Source: Flavobacteriales bacterium TMED191 (GTDB taxonomy: Bacteria > Bacteroidota > Bacteroidia > Flavobacteriales > TMED113). From it: DNA of 45,569 nt. The notes beneath the pieces were generated by a model, which saw only the letters and a program-made list of their open reading frames with translations, was not told the DNA's origin and made no database searches. The translations under genes were made by a program, and so were the position numbers. The stretch spans positions 1-45,569 of the forward strand of contig NHIO02000052.1 in NCBI GenBank assembly GCA_002171975.2, in the 5' to 3' direction. Shown here piece by piece: positions 26,042-33,733 of the stretch (position 1 is its first letter; every line of letters begins with the position of its first letter).

Positions 26042-26940
26042 AAAAAAAAATACTAATTGTTTTAGCAGGTCCTACTGCAATAGGCAAGACAAGTCTTGCA
26101 ATTGAATTAGCAAAAGAATTTAAAACTGAAATAATTTCTGCAGATAGCCGACAGTTTTATAAAGAGTTAAATATTGGTGTAGCAAAACCTAGTGAAGCAC
26201 AACTCAAACAAATAAAACATCACTTTATAGGACATATATCTGTACAAAAAAATTACTCAATTGGCAATTATGAAGCAGATAGCTTACAGTTAATAAATAA
26301 CTTATTCAATAAACATGATATACTTTTCTTATGTGGTGGATCTGGACTATATGTAGATGCAATATGTGAAGGACTGAGTCCATTCCCTAAAGTTAGTAAT
26401 GCAATCAGAAATAGACTTAAACAAGAATATGAAGAAAAAGGAATTCAAAAACTTCAAAAAAGACTTAAAAAAATTGACTTAGAATCTTATATGTCAATTG
26501 ATAAGAATAATCCACAAAGACTTATAAGAGCATTAGAAATAAGCGAGGTAGGCGAAAAACCCTTTTCTTACTATAAAAAATTAAAAAAAGAGAAAAGAAA
26601 CTTTCAAACATTATATATAGCATTAAACGAAAAAAGAGAGATACTTTATGAAAAAATAAATAATCGTACGCAAAAAATGATAAACGATGGTTTATTTAAA
26701 GAAGCTGAAAATTTATATAAATACAAAGATTTTCCAGCTCTACAAACTATTGGTTACCAAGAAATCTTTAAAAATTTAGAAAATATATATTCACTTGACA
26801 AGGCTATTGATGAAATTAAAAAGAATAGTAGAAGATATGCAAAAAGGCAAATAACATGGTTTAAAAAAGAAAAATATAACCAGTATAACATTAATCAAAA
26901 AGAAGATATAAAAAAACTGATTAGAAATTACTTATTATAG
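26038..26940 (+). CDS. miaA: tRNA dimethylallyltransferase
   Basis: A 300-residue P-loop enzyme that prenylates A37 in tRNAs reading UNN codons. GPTAIGKTSLA (Walker A), SADSRQFYKELNIGVAKPS (substrate loop) and LCGGSGLYVDA are complete. The start is TTG at 26038, overlapping the TGA stop of cca as ATTGA, so the two are translationally coupled. It converges on the kinase gene with a 13-nt overlap of coding ends. Confidence 0.95.
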   Translation: MKKKILIVLAGPTAIGKTSLAIELAKEFKTEIISADSRQFYKELNIGVAKPSEAQLKQIKHHFIGHISVQKNYSIGNYEADSLQLINNLFNKHDILFLCGGSGLYVDAICEGLSPFPKVSNAIRNRLKQEYEEKGIQKLQKRLKKIDLESYMSIDKNNPQRLIRALEISEVGEKPFSYYKKLKKEKRNFQTLYIALNEKREILYEKINNRTQKMINDGLFKEAENLYKYKDFPALQTIGYQEIFKNLENIYSLDKAIDEIKKNSRRYAKRQITWFKKEKYNQYNINQKEDIKKLIRNYLL

Positions 26941-27752
26941 TATAATAATAAATTTTCAATAGGTTTTTTCAAAAATACACATTCAATATTTTTCTTTTCT
27001 AACAAGCTTATTATATAAGTTCTAAAATTAAAAGCAACACTACCAACAAAACCAAATTTAAGATTTTTATAATTAGGATAATTAAATGGATGAGCATCTA
27101 AAAATGATACAATAGATTGATTAATAATATCTTTAATAAGAAGATTGTGTTCAAATTTTTTTATTAAAATAGAAAAAGAAGCAATATATCTCTTAGGGTC
27201 TTTAGAAGAATATATAAATGATATTAAATCATCTTTGTTCATTTTTGTTATTTCATAAATAGCTTGATTTATTTCATAAAATAATTTATTGTTAAAATAA
27301 TTAATTAATAATCTTCGCCCCAAATCAAAACCACTACCTTCATCTGAAAATAAATAACCTAAAGATGGAGTGATAGAATGATTTTTATAACCATCATAAT
27401 AAGTACAATTAGAACCCGTCCCAAGGATACAGGAAATACCCTTTTCGTCAAAAAAAAGTGCACGACTAGCGCATAATATATCACTAAAAATAGACACTTC
27501 AATATTCGGAAAACGAGTATTAAAAATATTTTGGATTTTTATTTTAACATCATTAGTTGCTCCAGCAGTATAGAGGTCTAATGATATATTTTTTTCTTGT
27601 AAATTAAATTTTGAAAAAATATTTTGAAATTTTATAAATAATTCATTTTCAGAATCAAACATATTGACACCATCCGAGGAAAATATTTTTTTTTCTGACA
27701 CTATTGCCCAATCTGAACTAGTTCCTCCATTATCTACAATTAACTTTATCAT
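26928..27752 (-). CDS. N-acetylglucosamine kinase-like protein (BadF/BadG/BcrA ATPase fold)
   Basis: A 274-residue ASKHA-fold protein. The first phosphate loop VDNGGTSSDWAIV (about 4-16), the CILGTGSNCTYYDG loop and the FSDEGSGFDLG motif identify the bacterial N-acetylglucosamine kinase branch that is widespread in Bacteroidetes. A role in amino-sugar recycling is plausible with the NamZ-type muramidase at the other end of the window, but the substrate is untested. It is the last gene of the long pyr/rnz block, starting after a 1-nt gap. Confidence 0.85.
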   Translation of the reverse strand: MIKLIVDNGGTSSDWAIVSEKKIFSSDGVNMFDSENELFIKFQNIFSKFNLQEKNISLDLYTAGATNDVKIKIQNIFNTRFPNIEVSIFSDILCASRALFFDEKGISCILGTGSNCTYYDGYKNHSITPSLGYLFSDEGSGFDLGRRLLINYFNNKLFYEINQAIYEITKMNKDDLISFIYSSKDPKRYIASFSILIKKFEHNLLIKDIINQSIVSFLDAHPFNYPNYKNLKFGFVGSVAFNFRTYIISLLEKKNIECVFLKKPIENLLLYYNK

Positions 27753-27753
27753 A

Positions 27754-28674
27754 TTATTTTTTATTTATTTTCCATTTTGACCCCTCAATGGCAAGATTAA
27801 CATTAGGGAAAATAGTTTTTGCTTCATCTAATAAAATACTTAAATCTTTGTATCGTGAAGAAAAATGACCTAAAAGTAGAGACTTAACATTTGCATTTTT
27901 GGCGACCATTGCAGCATCTAATGAAGTACTATGAAAAGTAGAGCGAGCTCTTTTGCTCATATTTGAATGAAATGTAGCTTCATGATATAACATATCAACT
28001 TCAAAAACATGTTCAATAATACCATCAAAATAAATTGTATCTGAACAATAAGCATATGAACGTGGAATGCTAGAATCGCTTGTAATTATTTGATTTTTAA
28101 TAACTTCATTATCTGATGTTATATAATCTGAACCTGATTTTATAGATTTCAATAAATGAAAAGGTATATTATATTTTTCTATGGCACTCTTAATTAATCT
28201 TCTAGGACGTTTTTTTTCTTTCAGTTTAAATCCCCAACAAGGAATACGATGCTTTAAACCAAAACTAAATAACTCACAAGATTCATCTTCAAATATTCTT
28301 TTCATAGAAGAACCCTGCAAGGGGATAATATTTAATTTAAAAGAAAGCTCCGAATAAGATAGTTTAAAATGCAAATCTAAAATTTTAGCTATTCCCTTTG
28401 GAGCAAAAATGGTAACTTCTTTTTTTCTATTTAACAAGCTCATTGTTGACAATAGGCCTATTAGCCCTAAGTAATGATCTCCGTGTAAATGAGATATACA
28501 TATAAACTGAATTTTTTGAATTTTAAAACTAAGTTTTCTTAATTGAATTTGAGTTCCTTCACCACAATCAAACAAAAAAAACCGCCCAAGTAGATTAACT
28601 AATTGGGCGGAAGGATATCTTGTTGAAGTTGGAGTAGCAGATGAGCTGCCTAAAATAGTAACCTCAAATAGCAT
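27754..28674 (-). CDS. rnz: ribonuclease Z
   Basis: A 306-residue metallo-beta-lactamase-fold RNase that cuts tRNA precursors at the 3' end. SHLHGDHYLGL holds the zinc histidines, GSSSATPTSTRYPSAQ is the typical start, and LYHEATFHSN and LLGHFSSRY complete the active site. The flexible arm (roughly residues 150-195) is present. It suits tRNAs without encoded CCA, as seen here. Confidence 0.95.
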   Translation of the reverse strand: MLFEVTILGSSSATPTSTRYPSAQLVNLLGRFFLFDCGEGTQIQLRKLSFKIQKIQFICISHLHGDHYLGLIGLLSTMSLLNRKKEVTIFAPKGIAKILDLHFKLSYSELSFKLNIIPLQGSSMKRIFEDESCELFSFGLKHRIPCWGFKLKEKKRPRRLIKSAIEKYNIPFHLLKSIKSGSDYITSDNEVIKNQIITSDSSIPRSYAYCSDTIYFDGIIEHVFEVDMLYHEATFHSNMSKRARSTFHSTSLDAAMVAKNANVKSLLLGHFSSRYKDLSILLDEAKTIFPNVNLAIEGSKWKINKK

Positions 28675-28676
28675 AG

Positions 28677-29522
28677 TTATTTAATAATAACTTGCTTTGT
28701 AATAATTTGATCTCCATTAGATAAGGTGTAACTGTAAATTCCAGGAATTATATTAGAACAGTCAAATGACATTTCATTGTATCCAATATTTGCTTGCAAT
28801 TTATTTGAATAAATAGAATTTCCTAATAAATCATATAGTCTAAAATCAACAATTCCAGATTGATTATTACCAAACTTTAAAGTAAAATAATTTTCAGCTG
28901 GATTGGGATATAATCCTAAATGTCTAAAAGTTCTAGCATCAACAATCTCTGCAGTAGAAGTATTATTATTCTCCTCTACAAGAAGAACTAAATAATTTAA
29001 AAATGTATCATCAGTAACTTCAACAGGAATTGGTAAACCAAAAACTTCATAAGTCGCAACAATATCTAATGCAACAGTTAAAGGATATGTGCCTACTGAA
29101 GTTGTTACCTCGTCAGAAGAAAGTTTTAAACAACCATACCCACCACCTTCAAAAACACAATTATTTTCTGTAATTGTACCGCTTGCATCTTGAGAAGCAC
29201 ACTCATAAGCAAAGTCAGAAGGTAATCCTAGTATATCATTAACACCTATTGAGGTAATAAATACAGGATCAAAATCTTGTGGACCTGAACCTAAATCATA
29301 AGTAATTGCAGTATCTGTTGGAATCCTCATATAAAAAAAGGTCTCATAAGATTCACCTAAAATAGCATGTGGTAGTGTAGTAGAAGTATCTGTCTCTGTT
29401 TCTACTTCATAAGCACCATCAGAGAGTCCCAATAAACCAGTAAAGTCAGTGTCAGGTACACACTGAGCATAAACAAAAGTACATGCAAAAGTACATGCCA
29501 AGAATAGTATATTTTTTATCAT
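28677..29522 (-). CDS. secreted T9SS-sorted protein of unknown function
   Basis: A 281-residue exported protein. A signal peptide ends near VYAQ (residue 20). The mature region is beta-rich and acidic and has paired cysteines around SDFAYECAS, ENNCVFEGGGYGCLKL, a pattern common in secreted Flavobacteriales proteins. The last 80 residues form a type A T9SS sorting domain (LGLYPNPAENYFTL, then FRLYDLLGNSIY, ending with KQVIIK). It sits inside an otherwise metabolic and RNA-processing gene block between rnz and the STAS-like gene, and no exact -7 box precedes it. Confidence 0.82.
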   Translation of the reverse strand: MIKNILFLACTFACTFVYAQCVPDTDFTGLLGLSDGAYEVETETDTSTTLPHAILGESYETFFYMRIPTDTAITYDLGSGPQDFDPVFITSIGVNDILGLPSDFAYECASQDASGTITENNCVFEGGGYGCLKLSSDEVTTSVGTYPLTVALDIVATYEVFGLPIPVEVTDDTFLNYLVLLVEENNNTSTAEIVDARTFRHLGLYPNPAENYFTLKFGNNQSGIVDFRLYDLLGNSIYSNKLQANIGYNEMSFDCSNIIPGIYSYTLSNGDQIITKQVIIK

Positions 29523-29537
29523 AATAATAATTTTAAA

Positions 29538-29852
29538 TTAAATATTTCTAGTTAGTTCTTCCATATAAAAGTAATCAATAGCTTCCTCCAAGGTTTTGAT
29601 GAATATAAGTTCTTGAGAATCTTTTTCTATCATATTGGAGACTAAGATAAATGATTTATTTGTTTTTTGCCAAATAAAATGAAAAGGAAGTAAAGATTTA
29701 TAAACATCTAAAGAATTATAATCAAAACCCAAAAGGTTAATAATAACACTTAAATCTCCTTCTAAAGATTTTAAAAAAGTGATTAGATCTGAAAAGTCAT
29801 TATTATTATTTACTTCACATAAATAATAATTAGATTTTTTACTAATTATCAT
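29538..29852 (-). CDS. small STAS-like protein found next to RNase Z in Flavobacteria
   Basis: A 104-residue cytosolic protein with alternating strands and helices compatible with a STAS-type fold (a VIINLLGFDYNSLDV strand-turn, then SFILVSNM). It lacks a recognisable phosphorylation site motif. Homologues sit beside rnz and pyrB in many Flavobacteria and are sometimes mislabelled ribonuclease Z; it has no metallo-beta-lactamase motif. It starts two bases after the end of pyrB. Function unknown. Confidence 0.72.
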   Translation of the reverse strand: MIISKKSNYYLCEVNNNNDFSDLITFLKSLEGDLSVIINLLGFDYNSLDVYKSLLPFHFIWQKTNKSFILVSNMIEKDSQELIFIKTLEEAIDYFYMEELTRNI

Positions 29853-29854
29853 TA

Positions 29855-30787
29855 CTATTTATTTTTCAATTTAGTAGCTAAAAGATATAAAACAGCCATC
29901 CTAATAGCAACGCCGTTTTGAACTTGATTTAGTACAATTGACTGACTTGAGTCAATTACCTGACTACTAACTTCAACACCTCTATTAATTGGGCCAGGAT
30001 GCATTAATAAGATATTATGATTTAAATTATCTAACATATTTTGATTTATACCAAAAAGCATTGCATATTCTCTATTGGATGGAAAAAATTTAAGTTTTTG
30101 CCTCTCAAGTTGAATTCTTAAAATATTGGCTACATCACACCATTCTAGGGATTCATTAATATTGTGACTCACTTCAACACCCAAAGTTTGTAAAAACTTA
30201 GGAAGCAATGTAGACGGACCACAAACACGAACCTTTGCACCTAATTTTTGAAGACATAAAATATTGGACAAAGCAACTCTGGAGTGTTTAATGTCACCAA
30301 CAATTAAAACTTTAACGTCTTTTATTTTTCCATATTTTTTCTTAATGGAATATGCATCTAACAAAGCTTGAGTAGGATGTTCATGCGAACCATCTCCAGC
30401 GTTAACAATAATAGACGGAACGTGTCGAGAAAGAAATTCTGCTGCACCTGGAAAAGGATGTCTTAATACAATCATATCAACCTTCATGGCTAATATATTC
30501 TTAGTTGTATCAATTAAAGTTTCGCCTTTGGATAAGGATGATGATGACGCAGAAAAATTAACTATATCTGCTGACAGTCTTTTTTCAGCTAGTTCAAAAG
30601 AAACTCTTGTTCTTGTAGATGGTTCAAAAAATAAATTAGCGATAGTAATATCTCGTAATGTTGGAATCTTTTTAATTGGTCTCTCTAAAACCTCACAAAA
30701 ATTATCTGCAAACTTAAAAATCAATTCTATATCAGTTTGACTTAAATTTTTAATGCCTAGTAAATTATTAACACTCAAATAAGTCAT
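29855..30787 (-). CDS. pyrB: aspartate carbamoyltransferase catalytic subunit
   Basis: A 310-residue enzyme for the first committed pyrimidine step, making carbamoyl-aspartate. The carbamoyl-phosphate loop FEPSTRTRVSFE, HPTQALLDAYSI and HPGPINRGVEV are intact. There is no PyrI gene next to it. Its ATG overlaps the pyrR TGA (ATGA), so pyrR and pyrB are coupled. Confidence 0.96.
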   Translation of the reverse strand: MTYLSVNNLLGIKNLSQTDIELIFKFADNFCEVLERPIKKIPTLRDITIANLFFEPSTRTRVSFELAEKRLSADIVNFSASSSSLSKGETLIDTTKNILAMKVDMIVLRHPFPGAAEFLSRHVPSIIVNAGDGSHEHPTQALLDAYSIKKKYGKIKDVKVLIVGDIKHSRVALSNILCLQKLGAKVRVCGPSTLLPKFLQTLGVEVSHNINESLEWCDVANILRIQLERQKLKFFPSNREYAMLFGINQNMLDNLNHNILLMHPGPINRGVEVSSQVIDSSQSIVLNQVQNGVAIRMAVLYLLATKLKNK

Positions 30788-31329
30788 GATTTTTGATTTA
30801 ATAAAATTACATTACTATTAACTTCATTTAAATTAACTACAACATGCTCATTGTCAATAACATCAACTGATCTACCAATATATTGAGGTTGTATTGGCAA
30901 CTCTCTACTAAATCTTCTATCAATGAGGACTAATAATTCAACTGAATTGGGCCTACCAAAAGTAATTAGTGCATCTAAAGCAGATCTAACAGACCTTCCA
31001 GTAAATAAAACATCATCAACTAAAACAATATTTAAGTCTTCAATTGAAAAATCAATACTAGTAACATTTGGAAGGATAACTCCATCTCTTCTTCTAAAAT
31101 CATCTCTAAAAAAAGTTGTATCTAAATGACCTATTTTAATTTTTTTTCCTGTATTTAGCTCTAAAATATTATGTATTTCACATGCCAATTCTACACCTCG
31201 CGGTTGAAGTCCAATTATAACACACTTATCAATATTTGTGATGTGATTTTCAATGATTTCAAAAGATAATCTTTTAACTGTCAAATTTAACTGACGTGAA
31301 TTTAAAATTACTTTTTTTGTTTTAGACAT
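30784..31329 (-). CDS. pyrR: PyrR, pyrimidine regulator / uracil phosphoribosyltransferase
   Basis: A 181-residue PyrR. The PRPP loop VLVDDVLFTGRSVRSALDAL, the IGLQPRGVELA block and VLIDRRFSRELPIQPQYIGR are diagnostic. In Gram-positives PyrR attenuates pyr operons by binding mRNA; I looked at the 35-nt gap before it and at the pyrB junction and saw no attenuator, so only the UPRTase activity is supported. It follows rpsA on the same strand and no separate -7 box is visible, so readthrough from rpsA is possible. Confidence 0.93.
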   Translation of the reverse strand: MSKTKKVILNSRQLNLTVKRLSFEIIENHITNIDKCVIIGLQPRGVELACEIHNILELNTGKKIKIGHLDTTFFRDDFRRRDGVILPNVTSIDFSIEDLNIVLVDDVLFTGRSVRSALDALITFGRPNSVELLVLIDRRFSRELPIQPQYIGRSVDVIDNEHVVVNLNEVNSNVILLNQKS

Positions 31330-31364
31330 TTATTAAAATATACTATTACAATATCAAAAATCAT

Positions 31365-33530
31365 TTATTGTTGATCATCTATTTTATTTTTCAAATCAGA
31401 TAATACATCTAAATCACCTAAAGTAGATTTACTGATTTTTGACTGAACATCCTTCATTACTTTTTTTCTTGAGACTTCTTCATGCTTCCTATTTTGTTTT
31501 TCTTCGTGCTCAAAATCAACAATATTATCTTTTAGGCAGACAATAATCCTCCTATTATCTTTAGAAAATTCAAGAACCTTAAATTCAGAGATTTCACCAA
31601 CATCTAATTTCGTCTTATCTTTTTTAACACAATATCGTTTTGGTATATATCCCTCTAAACCTTCTTTTTTAAATATAACAGTAGCACCTTTTTCAAACAC
31701 ACTAACTACTTCTCCTTCATGAATTGAATCTTCTGTAAAAATTGTTTCATATATATCCCAGGGGTTTTCTTTTAATTGTTTATGACCTAAACTTAATCGC
31801 CTATTTTCACTATCCAATTCTAATACTAGAACATCCAACTTTTCTCCAATCTTTGTAAAATCAGCAGGATGTTTAATTTTTTGAGTCCACGATAAATCTG
31901 AAATATGTATTAAACCATCAACACCCTCTTCTAATTCAATAAAAATACCAAAATTAGTAAAGTTCTTAACAATACCCTTATGTTTAGATTCTATAGGATA
32001 CTTTTCAACAATTTTCACCCAAGGATCAGGATAAAGTTGCTTAATTCCTAAAGACATTTTTCTCTCTTCCCTATCCAATGTTAAAACCTGAGCTTCAACC
32101 TCCTGACCAAGCTTAAGAAAATCTTGAGCAGATCTTAAATGGGTTGACCATGACATTTCTGAGACATGAATTAAAGCTTCAACACCAGGCATAATTTCAA
32201 CAAACGCACCATAGTCAGCTAAAACAACCACATTAGCAGTCACCTTATCTCCTACTTGTAGTTTTTCATCCAAAGACTCCCAAGGATGTTCTGTTAACTG
32301 TTTTAGTCCTAGTTGGATTCTGGTTTTATTCTCATCAAAGTCTAGAGTTACAACTTTAATTTGTTGATCTAATTCAACAACTTCATTAGGATGTTGAATA
32401 CGACTCCAAGATAAATCAGTAATATGAATTAAGCCGTCTACTCCACCTAAATCAACAAAAACTCCATAGGAAGTAATGTTTTTTACTACCCCTTCTAATA
32501 TCTGACCTTTATCTAATTTAGAAATAATTTCTTTCTTCTGCTGTTCAATATCTTCTTCTATAAGAGCTTTATGAGAAACTACTATATTTTTAAATTCATG
32601 ATTAATCTTGACAACTTTAAATTCCATGTTTTTCCCAACATACATGTCATAATCTCTAATAGGTTTTACGTCTATTTGAGAGCCTGGTAAAAAAGATTCT
32701 AGACCAAAAACATCTACTATCATCCCCCCCTTAGTTCTACACTTAATAAAACCAGGAACTACTGACTGTTCCTGATGAGCAACTTGAACTCTATCCCATG
32801 CCTGGAGAGCTCTTGCTTTTTTATGAGACAAGACCAACTGTCCTGTTTTATTTTCTTTCTGGTCGATAATAACTTCAACCAAATCACCAAGTTTATAATC
32901 TGAATTATATCTAAATTCATTTACTGAAATAACACCCTCTGACTTAGCACCAATATCAATAATAAAATCTCTATCAGTTTGTGCAACTATTTTGCCTTCA
33001 ATAACTTTACTCTCATCTAAAATACTTAAAGTTTCATTATACATAGATTCTAACTCTTTGTACTCGGAATCAGTATAATGTTGTGCACCATCTTCATATT
33101 CAGACCAATCAAAATTTTCTAAAGAAACTGTTTTTTCATCCTTAATCTCGCTTAAACTTTGTGCTTCATGAATAATCTCTTCAGATTTTGTTGGCTCTTC
33201 AACTGTTGACTCTTCAACTTTTAACTCTTCAGCTTTTTTTGACTCTTCAACTTTTAACTCTTCAGATTTAATTGGCTCTTCGACTGTTGGCTCTTCAGAT
33301 TTAATTGGCTCTTCGACTGTTGGCTCTTCGACTGTTGGCTCTTCAGATTTAATTGGCTCTTCAGCTTTAATTGGCTCTTCGACTGTTGGCTCTTCAGCTG
33401 CTGAATTATCAGTTAGTGACTTATCCAAACTTTTATTCACTGTTGAATCATCTATGTTATTTGAACTATTTGTATTTGTGTTTTCTGATGCTTCTATTTG
33501 ATTTTCATCAGTATTATTTGATTGGCTCAT
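31365..33530 (-). CDS. rpsA: 30S ribosomal protein S1 with repetitive acidic N-terminal extension
   Basis: A 721-residue bS1 that binds mRNA on the 30S subunit. Six S1 (OB-fold) domains fall at about residues 176-236, 256-320, 342-410, 426-497, 514-583 and 602-667; domains 3 to 5 are the canonical type (VDGLIHITDLSW and repeats). Before them lies a Ser/Asn/Thr-rich start and then EEPTV/EEPIKS repeats (residues 46-119) rich in Glu and Pro, and a further acidic stretch to about 170. The usual Bacteroidetes S1 is roughly 600 residues, so the extension is the main excess. The gene has its own promoter and a leader of about 110 nt. Confidence 0.95.
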   Translation of the reverse strand: MSQSNNTDENQIEASENTNTNSSNNIDDSTVNKSLDKSLTDNSAAEEPTVEEPIKAEEPIKSEEPTVEEPTVEEPIKSEEPTVEEPIKSEELKVEESKKAEELKVEESTVEEPTKSEEIIHEAQSLSEIKDEKTVSLENFDWSEYEDGAQHYTDSEYKELESMYNETLSILDESKVIEGKIVAQTDRDFIIDIGAKSEGVISVNEFRYNSDYKLGDLVEVIIDQKENKTGQLVLSHKKARALQAWDRVQVAHQEQSVVPGFIKCRTKGGMIVDVFGLESFLPGSQIDVKPIRDYDMYVGKNMEFKVVKINHEFKNIVVSHKALIEEDIEQQKKEIISKLDKGQILEGVVKNITSYGVFVDLGGVDGLIHITDLSWSRIQHPNEVVELDQQIKVVTLDFDENKTRIQLGLKQLTEHPWESLDEKLQVGDKVTANVVVLADYGAFVEIMPGVEALIHVSEMSWSTHLRSAQDFLKLGQEVEAQVLTLDREERKMSLGIKQLYPDPWVKIVEKYPIESKHKGIVKNFTNFGIFIELEEGVDGLIHISDLSWTQKIKHPADFTKIGEKLDVLVLELDSENRRLSLGHKQLKENPWDIYETIFTEDSIHEGEVVSVFEKGATVIFKKEGLEGYIPKRYCVKKDKTKLDVGEISEFKVLEFSKDNRRIIVCLKDNIVDFEHEEKQNRKHEEVSRKKVMKDVQSKISKSTLGDLDVLSDLKNKIDDQQ
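33174..33395 (-). repeat. in-frame 15/18-bp repeats in rpsA encoding EEPTV and EEPIKS units
   Basis: About 14 imperfect units of 5 or 6 codons encode residues 46-119 of S1. On the plus strand the units read as repeated GGCTCTTCGACTGTT and GGCTCTTCAGATTTAATT. Near-identical neighbouring copies suggest recent expansion by slippage or unequal exchange, so copy number may vary between strains. Confidence 0.85.
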
Positions 33531-33567
33531 CGTGTGACTTTTTGTATTTCATTTTATTTAGAAAGAT

Positions 33568-33618
33568 TTAGAAAAAAATGAAAGTATTATTTATTTTATT
33601 AACAATTTCCTGTTTCAT
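33568..33618 (-). promoter_or_regulatory. 16-codon upstream ORF in the rpsA leader
   Basis: ATG 33618 is preceded by AAAGGAAAG, a good Shine-Dalgarno, and encodes MKQEIVNKINNTFIFF before TAA 33570-33568, 37 nt ahead of the rpsA ATG. A second short ORF (ATG 33552, stop 33514) overlaps the rpsA start out of frame. Both may be chance, but the SD context is notable in this phylum. Confidence 0.4.
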
Positions 33619-33643
33619 CTTTCCTTTAATCTAAAAAAACAGG
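33609..33643 (-). promoter_or_regulatory. hairpin at the 5' end of the rpsA leader
   Basis: On the minus strand CCTGTTT (33643-33637) pairs with AAACAGG (33615-33609), with one more T-G pair inside. The loop of about 20 nt contains AAAGGA and the ATG of the upstream ORF. The stem begins about 5 nt after the -7 box, so it would be at the very 5' end of the mRNA. It is not followed by a T-run and so is not a terminator. Confidence 0.5.
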
Positions 33644-33647
33644 TTCG

Positions 33648-33655
33648 CAAATATA
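33648..33655 (-). promoter_or_regulatory. promoter box of rpsA
   Basis: On the minus strand TATATTTG (33655 to 33648) matches TAnnTTTG exactly. The ATG of rpsA is 118 nt downstream, so this gene has by far the longest predicted leader in the window. No TTG at the standard -33 spacing was found (the nearest is 29 nt upstream). Confidence 0.6.
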
Positions 33656-33733
33656 AGAACTTAATTTTATATTTCGCTTTATTTCAATTATTTTTATGGT
33701 AGTTATTGAAAGTGACTAACGTTAAATCTTTTT

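Noticed and set aside
30787..31364. PyrR-type mRNA attenuator around pyrR and pyrB
   Set aside because: The 35-nt gap before pyrR and the overlapping pyrR-pyrB junction have no anti-terminator or terminator hairpins.
33174..33395. Short repeats considered as a CRISPR array or intergenic repeat
   Set aside because: Units are in-frame within rpsA, have lengths of 15 and 18 bp, and no spacers.
33609..33643. Inverted repeat considered as a rho-independent terminator for ispH or an upstream gene
   Set aside because: No T-run follows the stem on either strand and both flanking genes start, rather than end, here.
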